Origin: Lachnospiraceae bacterium | GTDB taxonomy: Bacteria; Bacillota; Clostridia; Lachnospirales; Lachnospiraceae | Direction: 5' to 3' | DNA length: 64,000 nt | Assembly: GCA_016283755.1 (NCBI GenBank) | Contig: JAEENO010000020.1 | Coordinates: 1 to 64,000, forward strand | In this document: positions 1-8,680 of the stretch, piece by piece | How the letters are laid out: each line of letters opens with the position of its first letter | How positions within the stretch are numbered: the stretch's first letter is position 1 | Notes under the pieces: model-generated | Seen by the model: the letters and a program-made list of their open reading frames with translations, nothing else | Told to the model about the DNA's origin: nothing | Database searches by the model: none | Program-made: the position numbers and the translations under genes

Positions 1-176
1 AACGATATGGCAATAAATACAACAAGTAACGCCTCCTTAATAGGCGTCATGTTGTATTCGTAATTCATTTCGTTCTTAACGGTCTTACTCTTAGCCGAAG
101 TCTTAGCTTTGGAAGCCTTGGTACTTACGACTTTAGAGCTTTTCTTCTTACTCTTGCCCGTGGCTTTATTTGCCAT
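1..176 (-). CDS. Probable DNA translocase FtsK/SpoIIIE, N-terminal fragment
   Basis: This is an open frame that starts at 176 and runs off the left edge, so only the first 58 residues are visible. They form a Lys/Ser/Thr/Ala-rich basic head (MANKATGKSKKKSSKV...) followed by an acidic patch and then the start of a hydrophobic segment (EALLVVFIAIS), which is probably the first membrane helix. In clostridial FtsK/SpoIIIE proteins such a basic head precedes four membrane helices and the motor domain. Those diagnostic parts lie outside the window, so FtsK is an inference and any membrane protein with a basic head would look the same. It is upstream of and co-directional with nothing visible; uppP lies just behind it on the same strand. 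Confidence 0.45.
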   Translation of the reverse strand, partial: MANKATGKSKKKSSKVVSTKASKAKTSAKSKTVKNEMNYEYNMTPIKEALLVVFIAIS

Positions 177-187
177 AACCTATTCCC

Positions 188-1048
188 CTATAACATAAAG
201 TATCCGATTATCGATATAATACCGATTGCAAGGCAGTATATCGAGAAGTACGTAAACTTCTTCTTTCTCACTATAAGAAGCATCACTTTAATGCAGATAA
301 ATCCTACAACACCGGCAACAATCATACCGATAATATAGCACATGATATCACTGCCGCTTATAAGTGACGCATCAACATCAAAAATCTCAAGCAATGTAGC
401 TCCGCCGATTGCCGGAAGCGACATTAAGAATGAGTATTTAACAGCCAAGTTTCTGTCAAATTTGCAAAGAAGACATGTAAATATCGTGGTTCCGGATCTT
501 GATAATCCCGGAAGTGTAGCGATACCCTGAGTAATACCTACAATAAAGGAATCCGTATAAGTAGCTTCGTTGATTGTCTTATTGCCTTCTCTTAGTCTAT
601 CCGCAAAGAACAAAAGAATCGAAGTAATAATAAGACAGATACCCGGAACAAGAAGCGCTTTTTCAAAAGCTTCTACCATGTCTTTTGCAGCAAATCCTAT
701 AATTGCCGTAGGTACCGATGATATAAGAATCATAAGCACCAGTTTTCTGTGAGTATTGGATATAATCTTCTTATACTGCTTTTCCGATTTGAAAAGCTCA
801 AGGAAATTATGAATAATATCGCCGAGCATTTTAAAAAACTCGACAATCATGCCCAATACATCCTTGTAATATACGATACATACTGCGATAAGCGTAGCAA
901 CATGAAGCAATACATCAAATAATAATCCCGTATCGGTCTCAACTGAAAAAAGATTTTTAAATATTGCAAGATGTCCCGAAGAGCTGACCGGCAAAAACTC
1001 GGTAAGTCCCTGAATAAGACCCATAAATATTGCTTTTAATACTGTCAT
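188..1048 (-). CDS. uppP: Undecaprenyl-diphosphate phosphatase UppP (BacA)
   Basis: Integral membrane enzyme that dephosphorylates undecaprenyl pyrophosphate to recycle the lipid carrier for peptidoglycan and other wall polymers; the family also confers bacitracin tolerance. Both family signatures are visible: the (E/Q)xxxE stretch QGLTEFLPVSSSGHL at residues 13-27 and the PGxSRSxxT motif PGLSRSGTT at 180-188, in a protein with several hydrophobic helices and usual length (286 residues). The start at 1048 is preferred to the longer frame from 1084 because an AAAGGGGAT ribosome site lies 7 bases upstream of it, and the 12 extra residues are not family-like. It follows the YebC gene across a strong hairpin at 1078-1105 and precedes the probable ftsK. 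Confidence 0.95.
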   Translation of the reverse strand: MTVLKAIFMGLIQGLTEFLPVSSSGHLAIFKNLFSVETDTGLLFDVLLHVATLIAVCIVYYKDVLGMIVEFFKMLGDIIHNFLELFKSEKQYKKIISNTHRKLVLMILISSVPTAIIGFAAKDMVEAFEKALLVPGICLIITSILLFFADRLREGNKTINEATYTDSFIVGITQGIATLPGLSRSGTTIFTCLLCKFDRNLAVKYSFLMSLPAIGGATLLEIFDVDASLISGSDIMCYIIGMIVAGVVGFICIKVMLLIVRKKKFTYFSIYCLAIGIISIIGYFML

Positions 1049-1077
1049 TTCATATCCCCTTTGCTTATTATAAGAAT

Positions 1078-1105
1078 GCCCCACATACTATGCGGTATGT
1101 GAGGC
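1078..1105 (-). terminator. Hairpin between yebC-like gene and uppP (possible weak terminator)
   Basis: An 11-base-pair stem with one G-U wobble on the minus strand and a 6-base loop (arms 1078-1088 and 1095-1105). It lies between the YebC-family stop at 1116 and the uppP start at 1048. No run of U follows it, so it may be an attenuator, a processing site or an mRNA-stabilising structure instead of a true intrinsic terminator. Confidence 0.5.
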
Positions 1106-1115
1106 ATGGCTCACC

Positions 1116-1844
1116 TTATTCGTCCCAGTTATGATAAACCATCTGTACGTCTTCATCTTCATCAAGAAGATCTAAGATACGATTGATACACTTAATATCT
1201 TCATCGGATGTAAGTGTTACATATGTCTGAGGAATCATTGTTACATCAGCCTCAAGCATAGGAATCTTCTCATTCTCAAGTGCTTCTCTTACCTGTGAGA
1301 AATCATCCGGTGCAGTAAGAATCTCGAAGCAGTCATCCTCTTCGGAGAAATCTTCAGCACCCGCATCAAGTGCGATCATCATAAGGTCATCGGCATTCAT
1401 ATCGCATTCTTCTTTATCAACGATAATCTGACCCTTCTTATCAAACATGAACGATACACATCCCGATGTACCCATGTTTCCATGACCTTTGGTAAATGCA
1501 GAACGCACATTGGCTGCTGTTCTGTTCTTATTATCGGTTAAAGCGTTAACAATTATAGCTGTTCCGCTCGGACCATATCCTTCGTAAGTAACTGCTTCGT
1601 AGTTAACGGAGTTGGCATCACCGGCAGCTTTCTTAATACCACGATCGATTGTATCGTTAGGCATGTTGTTAGCCTTTGCCTTAGCGATTACATCACGTAA
1701 CTTGCTGTTATTGTTAGGGTCCGGACCGCCCTCTTTAACTGCGATAGCAATTTCTCTTCCTATAACGGTAAAAATCTTTCCTTTTGCAGCATCATTTTTC
1801 TCTTTCTTATGCTTGATGTTGGCAAATTTGGAATGTCCTGACAT
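1116..1844 (-). CDS. YebC/PmpR-family transcriptional regulator / translation factor
   Basis: A cytoplasmic protein of 242 residues with the characteristic family N-terminus [23 protein letters not shown] and the segment [21 protein letters not shown]. The family (YebC, PmpR, TACO1) has been described both as a DNA-binding regulator and, more recently, as a factor that helps ribosomes through difficult proline stretches; the sequence alone does not separate these roles. The typical acidic C-terminal third ([17 protein letters not shown]) is present and the length is normal. The start is unambiguous, with an AGAGGGG ribosome site just upstream. In many bacteria it neighbours ruvC, but here it lies between the Rex operon and uppP. 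Confidence 0.93.
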   Translation of the reverse strand: MSGHSKFANIKHKKEKNDAAKGKIFTVIGREIAIAVKEGGPDPNNNSKLRDVIAKAKANNMPNDTIDRGIKKAAGDANSVNYEAVTYEGYGPSGTAIIVNALTDNKNRTAANVRSAFTKGHGNMGTSGCVSFMFDKKGQIIVDKEECDMNADDLMMIALDAGAEDFSEEDDCFEILTAPDDFSQVREALENEKIPMLEADVTMIPQTYVTLTSDEDIKCINRILDLLDEDEDVQMVYHNWDE

Positions 1845-1906
1845 ACTTTAGTACCCCTCTTTTATCCTTATTTTTATATTAGTCGCTGTAAATACAACGT
1901 AATAAC

Positions 1907-2563
1907 CTATTTATCAAGAACCTGACCGTCTTCATCGTATTTTAAATCGAATAAGTCGATTGTTCTCGGTCCCAAAATATCATGCATGTAAGCATAGATT
2001 TCTTCATTCTTATGCTCACTTGCCTGTTTGATAATAATATTCTTCTTAAGTTCTATTCTCATCTTCCTGATCCAGCTGCCGATTTCCTCAATCTGTCTGG
2101 CATTGTCACGAAGCTTCTTGTAACAGATATCCATGCTTAATACCATAAGCACTTTATTGGCTGCATCAAGATCTCTCGGAAGATCCAAAAGCCGATCCTC
2201 AATCTCTTCCATCTTGGCATTACAGTCATCGATAAGCTTCCTGTTCTCATTCATTGTCTTATCACGCTGTTCTTTGCCCGCATCATTGGAATCATCCATA
2301 TTATCAACGATTCCTGCCATAAGATTTGACTTGACTTTCTTAAGATTCTTAAGGTCATCGTTAAGCTTTCCCTGAAGCTTAAGAAGCTCGTCAACTTTCG
2401 CTTCAGCTTCCTTAATCTCTTTGGTCTTCTCTATACCCATGAAAAGATGATGCCACTTTTGGTCAAGCGGAAGCAAAGGCACTTTAACACTCGAGAGTGC
2501 CTCCATGAATTCACCGCTTTCAAGTTTACCCGAACCCGATTTATTCTCTGTTTCGTTTGCCAT
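1907..2563 (-). CDS. Conserved coiled-coil protein downstream of rex, function unknown
   Basis: Not recognised as any characterised family. The 218 residues hold an extended heptad-rich, highly charged region (about 45-165) predicted to be coiled coil, preceded by a short hydrophobic conserved-looking patch (VPLLPLDQKWHHLF, about residues 28-41) and followed by a tail with a GPRTIDLFDLKYDEDG segment. There is no signal peptide or membrane helix, so it is cytoplasmic. Its start overlaps the end of rex by 23 bases, so the two are translated from one mRNA and are probably translationally coupled; an AAGGTG ribosome site sits inside rex. The layout suggests a role linked to redox control or simply shared expression, but no function can be assigned. 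Confidence 0.8.
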   Translation of the reverse strand: MANETENKSGSGKLESGEFMEALSSVKVPLLPLDQKWHHLFMGIEKTKEIKEAEAKVDELLKLQGKLNDDLKNLKKVKSNLMAGIVDNMDDSNDAGKEQRDKTMNENRKLIDDCNAKMEEIEDRLLDLPRDLDAANKVLMVLSMDICYKKLRDNARQIEEIGSWIRKMRIELKKNIIIKQASEHKNEEIYAYMHDILGPRTIDLFDLKYDEDGQVLDK

Positions 2564-3206
2564 TTCCGGTATTCACCTTGTTTTCTTTTTGTAACATGTT
2601 TAACGAAAGACGCATAAGGCTGTCGGATAAGTGTACGTTCTGAACAACAACATCATCCGGAACCTCAAGGTCAAGCTGTGCGAAGTTCCATATTGCCTTA
2701 ACACCAAGCTTAACAAGTCTGTCGGCAACTTCCTGAGCATGCTCTGCAGGAATTGTAAGAACTGCCATATCAACACGATTCTTAGCATAATAAGAATCAA
2801 GTTCATCCATTGTTCTGATTACAATATCGCCAACCTTAGTGCCTTTAAGCTTTTCATTGCAATCAAAAATTGCGGTCATATAGAAATTATGCTTGGAGAA
2901 AGCATCCGTAGTTGCAAGTGCACGACCTAAATTACCGCCACCGATAATAATAAGATTATGTGTCTTATCGAGACCTAATATCTTACCGATTTCATCATGA
3001 AGATGCTTAACGTTATAACCATATCCCTGCTGACCGAAACCGCCGAAGTTATTAAGATCCTGTCTGATCTGTGATGCGGTTACATTCATTAAATCACTTA
3101 ATTCCGCTGAAGATATACGCTCTTTACCTTCGTCCATCAGGTATCTTAAGTAACGATAATATCTCGGCATTCTTTTGATAACTACCTGTGAAATGTCTTT
3201 TTTCAC
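2541..3206 (-). CDS. rex: Redox-sensing transcriptional repressor Rex
   Basis: Rex binds DNA when NADH is low and lets go as the NADH/NAD+ ratio rises, tuning fermentation genes. The 221 residues show the family layout: an N-terminal winged helix (about 1-80, with SSAELSDLMNVTASQIRQDL as the recognition helix region and the GGFGQQGYGYNV wing), a Rossmann NAD(H)-binding core with GGGNLG at 89-94, and a C-terminal domain-swapped helix (LMRLSLNMLQ). The first glycine-loop residues are GGG where many Rex proteins have VGxG, a small change. It is the first gene of a two-gene unit with the overlapping coiled-coil protein. I found no clear Rex operator (TTGTTAA-N4-TTAACAA type) in the intergenic regions of this window. 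Confidence 0.96.
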   Translation of the reverse strand: MKKDISQVVIKRMPRYYRYLRYLMDEGKERISSAELSDLMNVTASQIRQDLNNFGGFGQQGYGYNVKHLHDEIGKILGLDKTHNLIIIGGGNLGRALATTDAFSKHNFYMTAIFDCNEKLKGTKVGDIVIRTMDELDSYYAKNRVDMAVLTIPAEHAQEVADRLVKLGVKAIWNFAQLDLEVPDDVVVQNVHLSDSLMRLSLNMLQKENKVNTGNGKRNRE

Positions 3207-3246
3207 TTCTTAATCTCCCTTCTTCGCATCAGAATATTATAAGAAA

Positions 3247-5157
3247 TTAAAGGTTATTTGTCAAATTCTCCCATTCATCGTAAAGCGGCATAAGTTCTGA
3301 TTCAACTGCATTTTTCTTCTCAAGCCATTCGTTTAATTTGGCAGAATTAAAAGCAATCGATTCATCATTAAGATTCTCATCTATCTTCTTCAATTCGTCT
3401 TCAAGCTTGGCAATTTTCTCTTCCACGTTCTTAACGGCATTTTCAGCCTTACGTCTTGCCGCAGCTTCTTCCTTCTGTGCCTTGTAATCAAGCTGTCCCT
3501 GAGACTTAACCTGTGTCTCGCTTTTAGACGAATTATCGATAGCTATCGTAGATTCTCTGGTTTTTTCGATATAATAATCGTAATTACCGAGATAATTGGT
3601 AAGTTTCTTATCCTTAAGCTCTATAACACGGGTAGCAACCCTGTTAATGAAGTATCTGTCATGAGATACGAAGAATACTGTTCCCGTATAATTATTAAGC
3701 GCAGTCTCTAATATTTCCTTGGAATTAATATCCAAGTGGTTCGTAGGCTCATCTAATATAAGAAAATTCGCAGATGAAAGCATAAGCTTTGCAAGTGCCA
3801 CTCTTCCTCGCTCACCGCCGGATAACGACTTCATCTTCTTAAATACATCGTCATTGGTAAAAAGAAACGCACCGAGTATACTTCTAATCTTGGTATTGGT
3901 AAGATCCGGATAATCATCACCGATCTCATCAAATATTGTCTTCTCTTCGTTAAAAAGCTGTTGTTCCTGGTCGTAGTAGCCTATACTTACATTGGTTCCA
4001 AGCTTCATCTCACCCGAATCAGGCTCATATAATCCCGTAAGAATCTTAAGCAAGGTCGTCTTACCCGTACCGTTACCACCGATTAAAGCTACACGCTCAC
4101 CCTTTTTGATATCAATATCAATATCGTTGAACAAAGGATTATTCGGAAAAGCCTTGGAAAATCCTTTAACTTGCAATACATCCTTACCGCTTTCAATCGA
4201 AGGCTCAATCGAGAAACGCATATCAGCCCTTACTTCCATAGGCTTCTCCATACGTTCCACATGGGCTAAGCGCTTTTCCCTGCTCTTGGCTTTAACTATC
4301 TCGGATTCTGTCGCGTGGCTTCGATAATTTCTTATTATCTCTTCCTCACGCTTAATCATCTGCTGCTGTTCAAGATAATGCTTAAGATATATGGCTCTTT
4401 CTTCTTCTTTCTTCTTGGAAAATTCCGAAAAAGTTCCTCTATATACCTTGCTTTTCTTAAACTCTATCTCAATAACCTTGGTAACTATCTTATCAAGGAA
4501 GTATCTGTCGTGAGATACAATCAAAACAGCTTTATCATAAGCTTTTAAGAAACCTTCGAGCCACTCTATCGCATTAATATCAAGGTGGTTTGTAGGCTCG
4601 TCAAGTAAGAGAAGGTCCGGCTTATCAAGTAATAGTCTTGCAAGGCATACTCTTGTCTTTTGTCCTCCGGACAGATTATTAAGCTTCTTACCGAATTCGT
4701 CATCCGTAAAGCCAAGGCCTCTGATTACGCTTATTACTTCACCTCTGAATGAGTACCCGCCTTCATTCGTGAACTTTTCCGATAAGGAATGATACTTATC
4801 CATATAATTTGCCATATCAGCGGATGATACAGACGACATTCCGTCTTCCATTCGCTTAAGTTCAGCTTCCATGTCGATTAAGTATCTCTTTGATTCCATA
4901 ACCTCGTCTAAGATTGTTCTGTCTGAATCAAATTCATTAATCTGCGAAAGATATCCGACCGTAGCATTCTTCTTAAAAGAAATCTCGCCCGAGTCGTGAC
5001 TTAATTCATTAACTATTATCTTAAGCACTGTAGACTTACCCGCACCGTTAACGCCTACAATTGCTGCCTTCTCGTTGTCCTCAAGATTGAAGGTAACATC
5101 CTCCAATACTGTATCTACCCCATATGCTTTTGCTATATGAGAACACGATAATATCAT
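3247..5157 (-). CDS. ABC-F family ATP-binding protein
   Basis: A soluble protein with two ABC ATPase cassettes and no membrane part, the hallmark of ABC-F proteins that act on the ribosome (translation control or antibiotic protection). Cassette 1 has GVNGAGKST and LSGGQKTR; cassette 2 has GGNGTGKTT and LSGGERGR; both have LLLDEPTNHLD-type Walker B motifs. The linker between them is long and charged, and a Lys/Glu-rich coiled-coil tail follows residue 540. The start at 5157 is chosen because the protein there begins with the family-typical MILSCSHIAKAYG and follows an AGGGTATTA site; the longer frame from 5217 would overlap the upstream gene. The closest style is the uncharacterised Uup/EttA-like housekeeping group, so resistance is not implied. 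Confidence 0.92.
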   Translation of the reverse strand: MILSCSHIAKAYGVDTVLEDVTFNLEDNEKAAIVGVNGAGKSTVLKIIVNELSHDSGEISFKKNATVGYLSQINEFDSDRTILDEVMESKRYLIDMEAELKRMEDGMSSVSSADMANYMDKYHSLSEKFTNEGGYSFRGEVISVIRGLGFTDDEFGKKLNNLSGGQKTRVCLARLLLDKPDLLLLDEPTNHLDINAIEWLEGFLKAYDKAVLIVSHDRYFLDKIVTKVIEIEFKKSKVYRGTFSEFSKKKEEERAIYLKHYLEQQQMIKREEEIIRNYRSHATESEIVKAKSREKRLAHVERMEKPMEVRADMRFSIEPSIESGKDVLQVKGFSKAFPNNPLFNDIDIDIKKGERVALIGGNGTGKTTLLKILTGLYEPDSGEMKLGTNVSIGYYDQEQQLFNEEKTIFDEIGDDYPDLTNTKIRSILGAFLFTNDDVFKKMKSLSGGERGRVALAKLMLSSANFLILDEPTNHLDINSKEILETALNNYTGTVFFVSHDRYFINRVATRVIELKDKKLTNYLGNYDYYIEKTRESTIAIDNSSKSETQVKSQGQLDYKAQKEEAAARRKAENAVKNVEEKIAKLEDELKKIDENLNDESIAFNSAKLNEWLEKKNAVESELMPLYDEWENLTNNL

Positions 5158-5167
5158 TTTTAATACC

Positions 5168-6214
5168 CTAACTGTCCTTTCCAAGCATAACAAGCATGAA
5201 ATAAGGATTCTCTTCATATCCCTTCATTGTCTTAAGAAATACCGTCTTAAGAAGAGTATCCGTAATTGTATGATACATATCTCTTACATGCTTATTATCT
5301 TCAATGTATATGAGCTCTCCGTTAATCTTGGAAATCTCAAGATCGTTCGCAGCCCTATATACATACGTATCTTCTTTTTCATCTATAGTTGCATTAATCT
5401 TGTATATCGAGAACATATTCTTTGACAGATACGCACAAAGATATACAAAAAAGTAAAATGACTTAACCTGTGAATCGCTAAGTTCGGATGTTGCATGGTT
5501 TTCAATCGTAACCTTGCTGCCTGTGGTCTTATTGTCAAAAAGCTCTGAAATTCTGGCCATGTATCCTTCGTAATTCTTATCACCGAATATAAACACTCTT
5601 ATATACTCAGCGATTAGTCCCTGAGCAAAGGCTTTGATATGAAGCGTATCTATATCTTTGAGTGAATGAAGTTTGCCATATTCCGCAATATTGCCTTCTA
5701 TCATTCCCGAGAAAATCTGATATATAAAGGAATAGTCCTTAATACGCTTCTGAAGCTCTTTCTTTAAGGTATCATAATCCGTAATATATCTCTTGGCGGA
5801 TATCTCATGATCCTTAACATCATACGTTGCTTCACATCTCTTCTCGTATTCGCTCATAGCTCTGTAAAGAGGGTCTAAAAGCTCTTCCGGGAAATTAAGC
5901 GGCTTAAGTATAAGCTCAAAAAACATCGCATGATTATACATATTAAGCACATGCTCTGTATCGGTAACTTCTGTCATAAGCATAAGTACGGTCTTCGGAG
6001 ACGATAAACTCATCATAGAAAAAAGCTCTTCCGCAGACATAACTCCTATATCAAACTCTGATATAAGCACAGAAATTTCCTTATCCTCGATAAGCTGCAT
6101 AGCATCTTCCGGATAAGAAGTGATTATAACCTCAACATCTTCAGGCAATTCCGATAGAATTCCCTGACATTTTTCGGCGTGCGCCTTGTCCGGTTCAAGC
6201 AAAAGGATCGTCAT
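5168..6214 (-). CDS. Response-regulator-like protein with altered receiver site
   Basis: The first about 115 residues resemble a CheY-type receiver, but the pocket is changed. The acidic pair near the start is E7-P-D9, and the position of the phosphorylated Asp is E53 (context VLISEFDI, compared with the usual VISDYxM). T81 and K104-P105 of the switch are kept. Glu can mimic phospho-Asp, so this may be permanently in one state or may be a pseudo-receiver. Residues 120-348 form a mostly helical region with no DNA-binding helix-turn-helix, GGDEF, EAL or HD-GYP motif that I can see. It precedes the ABC-F gene with an 11-base gap, suggesting co-transcription. The start has a AAGGAGG site upstream. 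Confidence 0.7.
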   Translation of the reverse strand: MTILLLEPDKAHAEKCQGILSELPEDVEVIITSYPEDAMQLIEDKEISVLISEFDIGVMSAEELFSMMSLSSPKTVLMLMTEVTDTEHVLNMYNHAMFFELILKPLNFPEELLDPLYRAMSEYEKRCEATYDVKDHEISAKRYITDYDTLKKELQKRIKDYSFIYQIFSGMIEGNIAEYGKLHSLKDIDTLHIKAFAQGLIAEYIRVFIFGDKNYEGYMARISELFDNKTTGSKVTIENHATSELSDSQVKSFYFFVYLCAYLSKNMFSIYKINATIDEKEDTYVYRAANDLEISKINGELIYIEDNKHVRDMYHTITDTLLKTVFLKTMKGYEENPYFMLVMLGKDS

Positions 6215-6285
6215 ATTGCGCCTCCTTACTCACTACGTCAAAAAGTTACCAAATTAATTATACCAAACTAATAATGTAAAAGAAA

Positions 6286-6325
6286 TAAAAAAAGGAAAAA
6301 CTCCGAGTATAAAATATACTCGGAG
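6286..6325 (-). terminator. Intrinsic terminator of the EF-G-like gene
   Basis: On the minus strand a perfect hairpin (stem CTCCGAGTAT, positions 6301-6325) is followed by a T-rich run (plus-strand A-rich 6286-6300). It lies 50 bases past the stop of the EF-G-like gene and separates it from the receiver-like gene. Confidence 0.9.
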
Positions 6326-6377
6326 ATTTCCCGAAAGGTCTTGATTATTATAAAAATATTATTAGAAGAATATATGA

Positions 6378-8465
6378 TTAGTTCTCTTCCTCAACGTCCT
6401 TCTTTCTAAGTTCAACTTCTCTCTCCTGAACTTCCGAAGGAGCCTGCTCATAACGGGCGAATTCATATGAGTATTCTCCTGCACCACCTGTTATAGATCT
6501 TAATGCTGTTGAATATCCGTAAAGTTCTACCTGTGGGATATCCGCATTAATCTCCTGCTTACCGCCTGCTATAGGATTCATACCAAGAACACGACCGCGT
6601 TTCTTGTTAAGATCACCCATGATATCTCCGGTAAACTTATCAGGAGCAACAACCTTCAATGAAACGATAGGCTCAAGTAAGATAGGTGTAGCTTCCATGA
6701 AGCCCTTCTTAAATGCCTGTGAAGCAGCTGTCTTGAATGCCATTTCAGATGAATCTACAGGATGATAAGAACCATCGTATAAAACTGCCTTAACACCGAC
6801 TACAGGATATCCTGCAAGAGGTCCTGCTTCTGTACACTCTGCAACGCCCTTTTCAACTGCCGGGAAGAAGTTCTTCGGAACCGCACCACCGACAACTATC
6901 TGATCGAAAATATAAGGCTTATCCATCTCACCTGACGGCTCAAATGTCATCTTAACGTGACCGTACTGACCATGTCCGCCGGACTGCTTCTTGTACTTAT
7001 ATTCAACGTCTGATTTCTTTCTTATTGTCTCTTTGAATGCTACCTTCGGCTTATCGAGTTCAACTTCAACCTTGTAGCGTTCTTTTAACTTGCTTAATAC
7101 AACATCAATCTGCTGATCGCCGATACCGTAAATCAAAGTCTGACGGTTAGCCGCATCGTTTTCAACCTTAATTGTAGGATCTTCGCTGACGATCTTGGCA
7201 AGTGCCTGTGCAATCTTATCATCATCACCTTTATTAACTGCTTTGTATGCCATACAGGTATAAGGTGTTGAGAATGCTGTCTTACCATATACGATAGGAG
7301 ATGCTTTAACTGACAATGTATCTGCTGTTGCCGCTTTAGAAAGCTTAGCCAATGCTCCGATATCTCCTGCATGAAGTTCCGGAACTTCGGTTGGTTTATT
7401 GCCCTTTAATACATAAAGCTTACCGATTTTCTCTTCTGTATCCTTATCATAATCAAAAAGGAGGTCGTCTGTCTTAAGAACACCAGAGCAAACCTTGATA
7501 AGTGAATACTTACCGATGAAAGGATCGACAATTGTCTTAAAGATATAAGCAGATTTAGCCTTGGAGAAGTCATAATTAGCTTCATATACTTCGTTGGTCT
7601 TCATATTGACACCTGCAAGCTGTCTTCCTTCCGGACTTGGGAGATACTTAACAATATCTGCCATAAGAGTATACATACCTCTTGCCATGGTGTTGGAACC
7701 CATAAGTACAGGTACAACCGAACAATCACTTACGCCCATACGCATTGCGGAACGAATCTCATCCTCTGAGAATTCCTCTCCCGCAAAGTATCTGTCCATA
7801 AATTCATCGCTTGTCTCTGCAACAGCTTCAAGTAATGCGTCACGACAAATTCCGAGATTCTCCTTGGAGTAATCAGGAATATCAAATCTATCTACAGTGC
7901 CCTTATCGTTCCATCTCTTGGCTGACTGCTGGATAACGTTAACATATCCTACAAATTCACCGTTCTCTCTAACAGGAAGATGGAAAGGAGCAATTTTCTT
8001 TCCGTATAATGCCTGAAGATCTTCAACTACCTGACGATATGATGCATTATCATCATCCATATTGGTGACGAAGATAATTCTCGGCAGGTGATACTTCTCA
8101 CAGATATCCCATGCCTTCTTGGTTCCGACTTCAATACCGTTCTTGCCGGATACAACAATAATAGCCGAGTCAGCTGCAGCAACAGCTTCTTCAACTTCTC
8201 CTACGAAGTCGAAATAACCCGGTGTATCCAATACATTAATCTTAACATCATTAAAAATAATCGGTACTACAGACGTCTGAATCGAAAACAGACGCTTGTT
8301 CTCTTCCTTATCATAATCACTTATCGTGTTACCGTCCTGAATTGTTCCCATACGAGTAATATCGCCCGTAAGATAAGCCATAGCCTCTGTAAGGGAGGTT
8401 TTGCCGGCCCCGCCATGTCCTAAAATTGCCACGTTTCTAATCTTGTCAGTTGTAAATACTTTCAT
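6378..8465 (-). CDS. Elongation factor G-like translational GTPase
   Basis: A 695-residue protein with the full EF-G domain order: GTPase, beta-barrel, and the C-terminal domains III-V (EFARYEQAPSEVQ at the end). The G1 loop reads GHGGAGKTS (16-24) in place of the canonical GHIDAGKTT, G3 is DTPGYFDF and G4 is TNMDDD in place of NKMD. These changes mark the second EF-G-like class (EF-G2 / FusA2-like), which is often found beside a normal fusA elsewhere in the genome. Its role is uncertain, so no gene symbol is given. The start at 8465 is preferred because AGGAGG lies 8 bases upstream; the ATG two codons earlier is too close. It is monocistronic: promoter at 8508-8536, terminator at 6286-6325. 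Confidence 0.9.
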   Translation of the reverse strand: MKVFTTDKIRNVAILGHGGAGKTSLTEAMAYLTGDITRMGTIQDGNTISDYDKEENKRLFSIQTSVVPIIFNDVKINVLDTPGYFDFVGEVEEAVAAADSAIIVVSGKNGIEVGTKKAWDICEKYHLPRIIFVTNMDDDNASYRQVVEDLQALYGKKIAPFHLPVRENGEFVGYVNVIQQSAKRWNDKGTVDRFDIPDYSKENLGICRDALLEAVAETSDEFMDRYFAGEEFSEDEIRSAMRMGVSDCSVVPVLMGSNTMARGMYTLMADIVKYLPSPEGRQLAGVNMKTNEVYEANYDFSKAKSAYIFKTIVDPFIGKYSLIKVCSGVLKTDDLLFDYDKDTEEKIGKLYVLKGNKPTEVPELHAGDIGALAKLSKAATADTLSVKASPIVYGKTAFSTPYTCMAYKAVNKGDDDKIAQALAKIVSEDPTIKVENDAANRQTLIYGIGDQQIDVVLSKLKERYKVEVELDKPKVAFKETIRKKSDVEYKYKKQSGGHGQYGHVKMTFEPSGEMDKPYIFDQIVVGGAVPKNFFPAVEKGVAECTEAGPLAGYPVVGVKAVLYDGSYHPVDSSEMAFKTAASQAFKKGFMEATPILLEPIVSLKVVAPDKFTGDIMGDLNKKRGRVLGMNPIAGGKQEINADIPQVELYGYSTALRSITGGAGEYSYEFARYEQAPSEVQEREVELRKKDVEEEN

Positions 8466-8507
8466 TAGCATTTCCTCCTTATAGGATTTCTTTTTAAAGA
8501 TAGTTAT

Positions 8508-8536
8508 ATTTTACTAAAAGTTCACAATGTTTTCAA
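8508..8536 (-). promoter_or_regulatory. Sigma-A-type promoter of the EF-G-like gene
   Basis: Minus strand: -35 TTGAAA (8531-8536), 17-base spacer, -10 TAAAAT (8508-8513). It lies about 40 bases ahead of the preferred start codon at 8465. Confidence 0.65.
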
Positions 8537-8583
8537 TATATTGTTTGTAAATTTGCAAAAATTTTATGCGTTTATTGTTTTAT

Positions 8584-8613
8584 TTGTGCGAATATAATAT
8601 TTATTTCGCACAA
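8584..8613. repeat. Perfect 9-bp inverted repeat upstream of the EF-G-like promoter
   Basis: TTGTGCGAA (8584-8592) and TTCGCACAA (8605-8613) are separated by 12 A/T bases. The repeat lies about 50 bases upstream of the -35 box, in a very AT-rich stretch. It could be an activator or repressor site; no known operator matches it exactly. Confidence 0.55.
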
Positions 8614-8631
8614 TTCAAAATTCTTATTTGT

Positions 8632-8660
8632 AAATAAAAACAGCCGGGAAATCCCGGCTG
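8632..8660 (-). terminator. Intrinsic terminator after the PilZ gene
   Basis: Minus strand hairpin with stem CAGCCGGGA / TCCCGGCTG (8641-8660) followed by TTTTTATTTA. It is 20 bases past the PilZ stop codon. Confidence 0.92.
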
Positions 8661-8680
8661 TATAAATCTTATAATATTAA

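Noticed and set aside
3247..5157. ABC-F protein as an antibiotic-resistance factor.
   Set aside because: Nothing in its sequence or neighbours points to resistance, and most ABC-F proteins are housekeeping translation factors.
6378..8465. EF-G-like protein as the tet(M)-type ribosomal protection factor.
   Set aside because: G1, G3 and domain order match EF-G2-like proteins, and there is no mobile context.
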